Shown here in pieces: positions 59,903 to 64,000 of a stretch of DNA of 64,000 nucleotides (positions within the stretch are counted from its first letter, which is position 1; the number at the start of each line of letters is the position of its first letter). The notes under the pieces are model-generated. The model saw only the letters and a list, made by a program, of their open reading frames with translations, did no database searches and had not been told where the DNA came from. The DNA is from Amycolatopsis mongoliensis (lineage in GTDB: Bacteria > Actinomycetota > Actinomycetes > Mycobacteriales > Pseudonocardiaceae). Position numbers and translations under genes: made by a program. Location: assembly GCF_030285665.1 (NCBI RefSeq), contig NZ_CP127295.1, positions 10,478,001 to 10,542,000 of the forward strand, given 5' to 3'.

Positions 59903-60616
59903 ATGAGCATCGCACTTGTCGCCGGCGGCACCTCGGGCATCGGCCTGGCGACCGCGCGACGGCTGCAGCGCCAGGGTTACGACGTCCACGTCACCGGGCG
60001 CGGCAAGGAGCGCCTCGACGACGTCGCGGCGAGCGACCCGCAGCTCACCGGGCACCAGGCCGACGGCGGCGACGCCACGGCGATGGCCGCGCTGGCCGAG
60101 ACGCTCGGCACGGTCGACGTGCTGGTGGTGAGCCTGTCCGGCGCCGAAGGGATGGGGCCGATCGCGGAGCTGGACCTGGCGATGCTGCGCCGGGCCTTCG
60201 ACGCGAAGTTCTGGGCGCACCTGACGACGATCCAGGCGGTGCTGCCGCACCTGGCCGAGGCCGGGTCGATCACACTGCTGGGCGCGATCAGCGCGCACGC
60301 GGCCATGCCGGGAACGGCGGGCATCGGCGCGCTCAACGCGGCGGTGGAAGCGCTGGTCAAGCCGCTGGCGGTCGAGCTGGCGCCGCGGCGGGTGAACGCG
60401 GTTTCGCCGGGGGTCGTCGACACGGCCTGGTGGAGCGGCTTCCCGGCGGAGATGCGCGAGGGATTCTTCGCGCAGACGGCCGCTTCGATCCCGTCGCGCC
60501 GCGTGGCGACGGCGGACGACGTGGCCGAGGTGGTGGCACTGGCGGCGACGAACCGCAACCTGAGCGGCACGGTCCTGGAAGCCGACGGCGGCGCTCGCCT
60601 GGTCTCGGTCGGCTGA
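59903..60616 (+). CDS. Short-chain dehydrogenase/reductase
   Basis: A 237-residue NAD(P)-dependent oxidoreductase. The cofactor loop is 'VAGGTSGIGLAT' (G-x3-G-x-G, residues ~7-18), with 'DVLVVSLSG' in place of the usual NNAG. The Ser is in 'ITLLGAISAHAAM', but the Y-x3-K is altered ('TAGIGALNAAVEALVK'): the Tyr is missing at the usual place while the Lys region is changed too. Activity is therefore doubtful, or the family is atypical. It is controlled by the divergent TetR gene and ends just before a long hairpin array. Confidence 0.85.
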   Translation: MSIALVAGGTSGIGLATARRLQRQGYDVHVTGRGKERLDDVAASDPQLTGHQADGGDATAMAALAETLGTVDVLVVSLSGAEGMGPIAELDLAMLRRAFDAKFWAHLTTIQAVLPHLAEAGSITLLGAISAHAAMPGTAGIGALNAAVEALVKPLAVELAPRRVNAVSPGVVDTAWWSGFPAEMREGFFAQTAASIPSRRVATADDVAEVVALAATNRNLSGTVLEADGGARLVSVG

Positions 60617-60625
60617 CGCGAATCG

Positions 60626-60750
60626 CGTGATCAGAGAGGCATCACGCGTGTCCGGAAGGGCATCGCGCGTGATTGGGAGGGCATCACGGTGATGCCCGCT
60701 CAGTCACGCGAGATGCCCGCCGGATCACGCGAGACGCCTCTCGGATCACG
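60626..60750. repeat. Long hairpin built of 21-bp units
   Basis: The 62-nt arms (60626-60687 and 60689-60750) are imperfect reverse complements around a single central base. Each arm consists of three ~21-bp units of the form CGTGAT-N8-GGCATCACG, and a fourth inverted unit follows to about 60770. The whole 162-bp gap between the SDR gene and the convergent proB is this array, which should terminate transcription both ways. Confidence 0.8.
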
Positions 60751-60778
60751 GGTGATGCCCGCTGGATCACGGGCGGGG

Positions 60779-61888
60779 TCAGCGGCGGAGGGGGACCAGG
60801 TCGTCGGCGTGGACCACTTCGCGGCGCTGCTCCTCCGGGAGCTCGTGCGTCGACCGGCCGACCAGCTCCGGCAGCTCGGTCGCGTCGAACGCCACCACTC
60901 CGCGGGCCACCGCGCGGTCCTTCGCGTCCACCAGGTCGACCACGTCGCCGGCCTGGAACTCGCCCTCCACGCCCGTGATCCCCGCGGCCAGCAGGGATCG
61001 GCGGCGGCGGACCACCGCCGTCACCGCGCCGTCGTCCAGGCGGAGCTTGCCCGTCGTGTCCGCCGCGTAGCCCAGCCAGAACCGGCGGGCCGACAGGCGC
61101 GTGTCCGCCGGGGCGAACGCCGTTCCCGGGGACGCCGTCGTCAAGGCCGCGGAGGCTTCCGAAGCCGCCGCCAGCAGGACCGGGATGCCCGCGCCCGCCG
61201 CGGTGCGGGCCGCCGCGAGCTTCGACACCATGCCGCCCGTGCCGAGGCCGGAGCTGGACATGCCGACCGAGATTCCGTCCACATCGGACTCCGAGAGGAC
61301 CTCGGTGAGCTTGCGGGTGGCGCCGTCGCGGGGGTCGCCGTCGTAGAGACCGTCCACATCGGACAGCAGGATCAGCGCGTCCGCGCCGATCAGGTGGGCC
61401 ACCAAGGCGGCCAGGCGGTCGTTGTCGCCGAACCGGATCTCTTCCGTGGCCACCGTGTCGTTCTCGTTGACCACCGGGACCGCGCCCAGCGCCAGCAGCC
61501 GCGAGAACGTCCGCTGCGCGTTGCGGTAGTGCGACCGGCGGACGACGTCGTCGGACGTCAGCAGCACCTGGCCGACCGTCAGCGAAAACCGCCCGAACGA
61601 CTCCGCGTACGCGTGCGCCAGCGCCAGCTGGCCGACGCTCGCCGCCGCCTGCTGCGTGGCGAGGTCGCGAGGTCGCTTGCCGAGGGACAGCGGGGCCAGC
61701 CCGGCCCCGATCGCGCCCGATGAGACGAGCACGATCTGGGTGTCCCGGGCGACGCGGTCCGCGATCGCGTCGACCAGCGCGTCCAGCCGGGCCACGTCGA
61801 GCCCGCTGCCCGCGGTGGTCAGCGCCGACGAACCGACCTTGACGACCAGACGGCGGGCGGACGCGATGGCTTTCCGCGTGCCGCTCAC
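60779..61888 (-). CDS. proB: Glutamate 5-kinase
   Basis: The first enzyme of proline synthesis, phosphorylating glutamate. The 369-residue protein has an amino acid kinase domain ('[11 protein letters not shown]', '[15 protein letters not shown]', '[24 protein letters not shown]') and a C-terminal PUA domain (~residues 275-369). The GTG at 61888 overlaps the obgE stop (GTGA). proA is not adjacent in this window. Confidence 0.96.
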   Translation of the reverse strand: MSGTRKAIASARRLVVKVGSSALTTAGSGLDVARLDALVDAIADRVARDTQIVLVSSGAIGAGLAPLSLGKRPRDLATQQAAASVGQLALAHAYAESFGRFSLTVGQVLLTSDDVVRRSHYRNAQRTFSRLLALGAVPVVNENDTVATEEIRFGDNDRLAALVAHLIGADALILLSDVDGLYDGDPRDGATRKLTEVLSESDVDGISVGMSSSGLGTGGMVSKLAAARTAAGAGIPVLLAAASEASAALTTASPGTAFAPADTRLSARRFWLGYAADTTGKLRLDDGAVTAVVRRRRSLLAAGITGVEGEFQAGDVVDLVDAKDRAVARGVVAFDATELPELVGRSTHELPEEQRREVVHADDLVPLRR

Positions 61889-63345
61889 GCGTCGAGGTCC
61901 AGGTCGTCGCCTTCCGGCTCGTCCGGGCCGTCGCGCCGGATCCGGCGGGCTTCCTTGCGCTCGGCCGCGCCGACCCGGTCGTGGTTCTCGAGGCGGACGT
62001 CGGTGCCGCGGCCGGACAGGTGCATCGCGACGCTGGGCGTCGACGGCTCCCACTCGAACTGGACGTCCCCGATCGTGACCGGGCTGCCCGGCCGCGCGCC
62101 GAGCTTCGCCAGCTTGTCCTCGACGCCGAGGCGGTTGAGCCGGTCGGCCAGGTAGCCGACGGCCTCGTCGTTGCCGAAGTTGGTCTGGCGGATCCACCGC
62201 TCCGGGCGGGCGCCGCGCACGATGAACGCGCCCTCCTCCTCGGGGTCGACCTCGACGGTGAACCCGGTGTCGTCGACGGCGAGCGGCCGCAGGACGATCT
62301 TCTCCGGCTCCAGCACCGGCTGCATTTCGCGGTACTGCTCGACCACCTTGGCGAGCGCGAAAGTCAGCTCCCGCAGGCCCTTGCGCGACGCCGTGGAGAC
62401 CTCGAACACCTGCAGGCCACGGGCTTCGAACTCCGGCCGGACGAACTCGGCGAGCTCGGCGGCCTCCGGGACGTCGATCTTGTTGAGCACGACCACGCGC
62501 GGGCGCTCCTCGAGCTTCCCGCCGAGACCCGGCGTGTACTTGGCGAGCTCGGCCTCAAGAGCGTCCACATCGGACACCGGGTCGCGGCCCGGCTCCAGCG
62601 TGGCGCAGTCGACGACGTGCACCAGCACCGCGCAGCGCTCGATGTGGCGCAGGAAGTCGAGCCCCAGGCCCTTGCCCTCGGACGCGCCGGGGATCAGGCC
62701 GGGCACGTCGGCCATCGTGAACACCGTCTCGCCGCCGGTGATGACGCCGAGGTTCGGCACCAGCGTGGTGAACGGGTAGTCGGCGATCTTCGGCTTGGCC
62801 GCGGACAGCACCGAGATCAGCGACGACTTGCCGGCGGACGGGAAGCCGAGCAGGCCGACGTCGGCGACCGAGCGCAGCTCCAGCACGAGGTTGCGGGCCT
62901 CACCCGGCTCGCCCAGCAGCGCGAACCCGGGAGCCTTGCGCGCCTTCGACGACAGCGCAGCGTTGCCGAGCCCGCCGCGGCCGCCCTGGGCGGCGACGAA
63001 CGTGGTGCCCGGGCCGATCAGGTCGGCGACCATCTCGCCGTCCTCGGTGAACACGACGGTGCCGGACGGCACCTTCATCACCAGGGTCTCCCCCGCCGCG
63101 CCCGCGCGGTTGCCGCCCTGGCCCATCTTGCCGCTGCCCGCCTTGGCGTGCGGGCGGAAGTGGAAGTCGAGCAGGGTGTGCACGTTCGGGTCGACGACCA
63201 GCAGGACGTCGCCGCCGTTGCCGCCGTTGCCGCCGTCCGGGCCGCCGAGCGGCTTGAACTTCTCGCGGTGCACCGAGGCGCAGCCGTTGCCCCCGTCACC
63301 GGCGGTCAGGTGGATGACCGCTCGGTCCACGAACCGGGACGCCAT
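61885..63345 (-). CDS. obgE: GTPase Obg (ObgE/CgtA)
   Basis: This ribosome-associated GTPase (50S assembly, stress and growth control) has 486 residues. It has the N-terminal Gly-rich Obg fold ('[19 protein letters not shown]'), the G domain with '[11 protein letters not shown]' and 'DVPGLI', and an actinobacterial C-terminal extension (OCT domain, acidic end 'DDLDLDA'). The ATG at 63345 starts '[21 protein letters not shown]'. It lies downstream of an rpmA terminator and is coupled to proB. Confidence 0.97.
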   Translation of the reverse strand: MASRFVDRAVIHLTAGDGGNGCASVHREKFKPLGGPDGGNGGNGGDVLLVVDPNVHTLLDFHFRPHAKAGSGKMGQGGNRAGAAGETLVMKVPSGTVVFTEDGEMVADLIGPGTTFVAAQGGRGGLGNAALSSKARKAPGFALLGEPGEARNLVLELRSVADVGLLGFPSAGKSSLISVLSAAKPKIADYPFTTLVPNLGVITGGETVFTMADVPGLIPGASEGKGLGLDFLRHIERCAVLVHVVDCATLEPGRDPVSDVDALEAELAKYTPGLGGKLEERPRVVVLNKIDVPEAAELAEFVRPEFEARGLQVFEVSTASRKGLRELTFALAKVVEQYREMQPVLEPEKIVLRPLAVDDTGFTVEVDPEEEGAFIVRGARPERWIRQTNFGNDEAVGYLADRLNRLGVEDKLAKLGARPGSPVTIGDVQFEWEPSTPSVAMHLSGRGTDVRLENHDRVGAAERKEARRIRRDGPDEPEGDDLDLDA

Positions 63346-63389
63346 GACTTGCCTCACTTCACTCAACGAAAGGGTACGAACAAAACAAA

Positions 63390-63426
63390 CGAGGGGTGGC
63401 ACCGGATATTCCGGCCCCACCCCTCG
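63390..63426 (-). terminator. Intrinsic terminator between rpmA and obgE
   Basis: Perfect 10-bp arms CGAGGGGTGG/CCACCCCTCG with an inner CCGGA/TCCGG pairing. On the minus strand they are followed by the U-rich tail TTTGTTTTGTTCG. This is a true rho-independent terminator 27 bases after the rpmA stop, so obgE needs readthrough or its own promoter. Confidence 0.85.
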
Positions 63427-63452
63427 TCAGAGGTCTAACGACGACCGAAGGC

Positions 63453-63710
63453 TCAGGCCTCGGCCGGCACGATGTTGACCGTCTTGCGGCCACGCTTCTC
63501 GCCGAACTGGACCGCACCGGTGGCCAGCGCGAACAGCGTGTCGTCGCCGCCACGGCCGACGTTCACGCCGGGGTGGAACTTGGTGCCACGCTGGCGGATG
63601 AGGATCTCGCCCGCGTTGACCTGCTGGCCGCCGAAGCGCTTGACGCCGAGGCGCTGCGCGTTCGAGTCACGACCGTTGCGGGAGCTGGACGCACCCTTCT
63701 TGTGAGCCAT
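63453..63710 (-). CDS. rpmA: 50S ribosomal protein L27
   Basis: The 85-residue peptidyl-transferase-region protein starts [16 protein letters not shown]. No N-terminal extension needing cleavage (as in Firmicutes) is present. The order rplU-rpmA-obgE is universal in this group; the gene follows rplU by 38 bases. Confidence 0.98.
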   Translation of the reverse strand: MAHKKGASSSRNGRDSNAQRLGVKRFGGQQVNAGEILIRQRGTKFHPGVNVGRGGDDTLFALATGAVQFGEKRGRKTVNIVPAEA

Positions 63711-63748
63711 AGCTCAATCCTCTTTCTTGCGAAGATCCGGAGAAGTTC

Positions 63749-64000
63749 TTACAGGGAGATGGCGGTGACCTCGACGCGGGTCAGCTTCTGCCGGTGACCC
63801 TGACGCTTGTGGTAGCCCGTCTTGTTCTTGAACTTGTGGATCCGGATCTTCGGACCCTTGGTCTGCTCGACGACCTTGCCGGTGACCGAGACCTTCGCCA
63901 GCGCGTCGGCGTCCGTGGTGACCTCGCCACCGTCGACGTACAAAACGGCGGGGAGGATGTGCTCGGTGCCCGGCTCGCCCTCGAGCTTCTCGACCTCGAC
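63749..64000 (-). CDS. rplU: 50S ribosomal protein L21, C-terminal part
   Basis: Codes for the last 83 residues of L21 (family length ~102), so only about 20 N-terminal residues are missing beyond the window end. '[29 protein letters not shown]' contains the L21 signature. It binds 23S rRNA and L20 and leads the rplU-rpmA unit. Confidence 0.97.
   Translation of the reverse strand, partial: VEVEKLEGEPGTEHILPAVLYVDGGEVTTDADALAKVSVTGKVVEQTKGPKIRIHKFKNKTGYHKRQGHRQKLTRVEVTAISL

Noticed and set aside
60626..60770. 21-bp repeats as a small CRISPR array
   Set aside because: There are no unique spacers between units, the units invert half-way, and no cas genes are nearby.

Overview
The window is about 71% G+C and is packed with genes whose protein content is typical of an actinobacterium. 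It carries F420-dependent oxidoreductases of the PPOX and luciferase-like classes, a DUF5753/DUF397 regulator pair, an actinobacterial sulfate-assimilation operon with a short leader peptide, and the block nadD-rsfS-gpgP-octT-degV-comEA-comEC, also known from mycobacteria. Together with the repeat types this suggests the family Pseudonocardiaceae, most likely Amycolatopsis. That placement is inference. No rRNA, tRNA, CRISPR array or transposase gene was seen.

Layout. 1-4041: a partial DUF5753 regulator with its DUF397 partner, a DUF4173 membrane protein with a 13-residue repeat near its N-terminus, and a two-component pair whose kinase gene is frameshifted. 4262-9019: an operon for reductive pyrimidine breakdown (NCS1 permease, N-carbamoyl-beta-alanine amidohydrolase, dihydropyrimidinase, F420-type oxidoreductase). 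9110-21033: mixed genes, namely a secreted tripeptidyl-aminopeptidase-like hydrolase, a lone HsdR-N-type nuclease, an iron-regulated siderophore-interacting protein with a serine hydrolase, a TetR/SnoaL/SRPBCC group with four phased 18-bp repeats, hemW, and a VOC/TetR divergent pair. 21095-26763: sulfate assimilation (leader peptide, sirA, zinc-ribbon protein, cysH, cysD, cysN, sirohydrochlorin chelatase). 26927-39157: accessory genes, including a guanyl-specific RNase with its barstar inhibitor and a GH20 hexosaminidase under a perfect DasR palindrome.

39290-53131 is conserved backbone: lepA, rpsT, holA, a SAM-I riboswitch driving a threonine-synthase-family gene, comEC/comEA, degV, octT, gpgP, rsfS and nadD. 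53305-60616 is an accessory block: a RecQ helicase with a C-terminal phosphoribosyltransferase-like domain, an MHS-type transporter, a second-type argS with a frameshift, small redox/monooxygenase genes, and a TetR/SDR pair. 60779-64000 returns to backbone: proB, obgE, rpmA and the partial rplU.

Several gaps hold long palindromes or repeat elements. The most notable is a pair of MITE-like elements (33380-33541 and 49633-49880). They share an 11-bp terminal inverted repeat, a perfect 37-nt palindrome, and ends that supply TAG stop codons to adjoining genes. The observations I rate highest are the SAM riboswitch on the thrC-like gene (suggesting a methionine rather than threonine role), these elements, the 18-bp phased operator array, the RNase/barstar/membrane-protein cassette, the RecQ fusion and the two single-base frameshifts.
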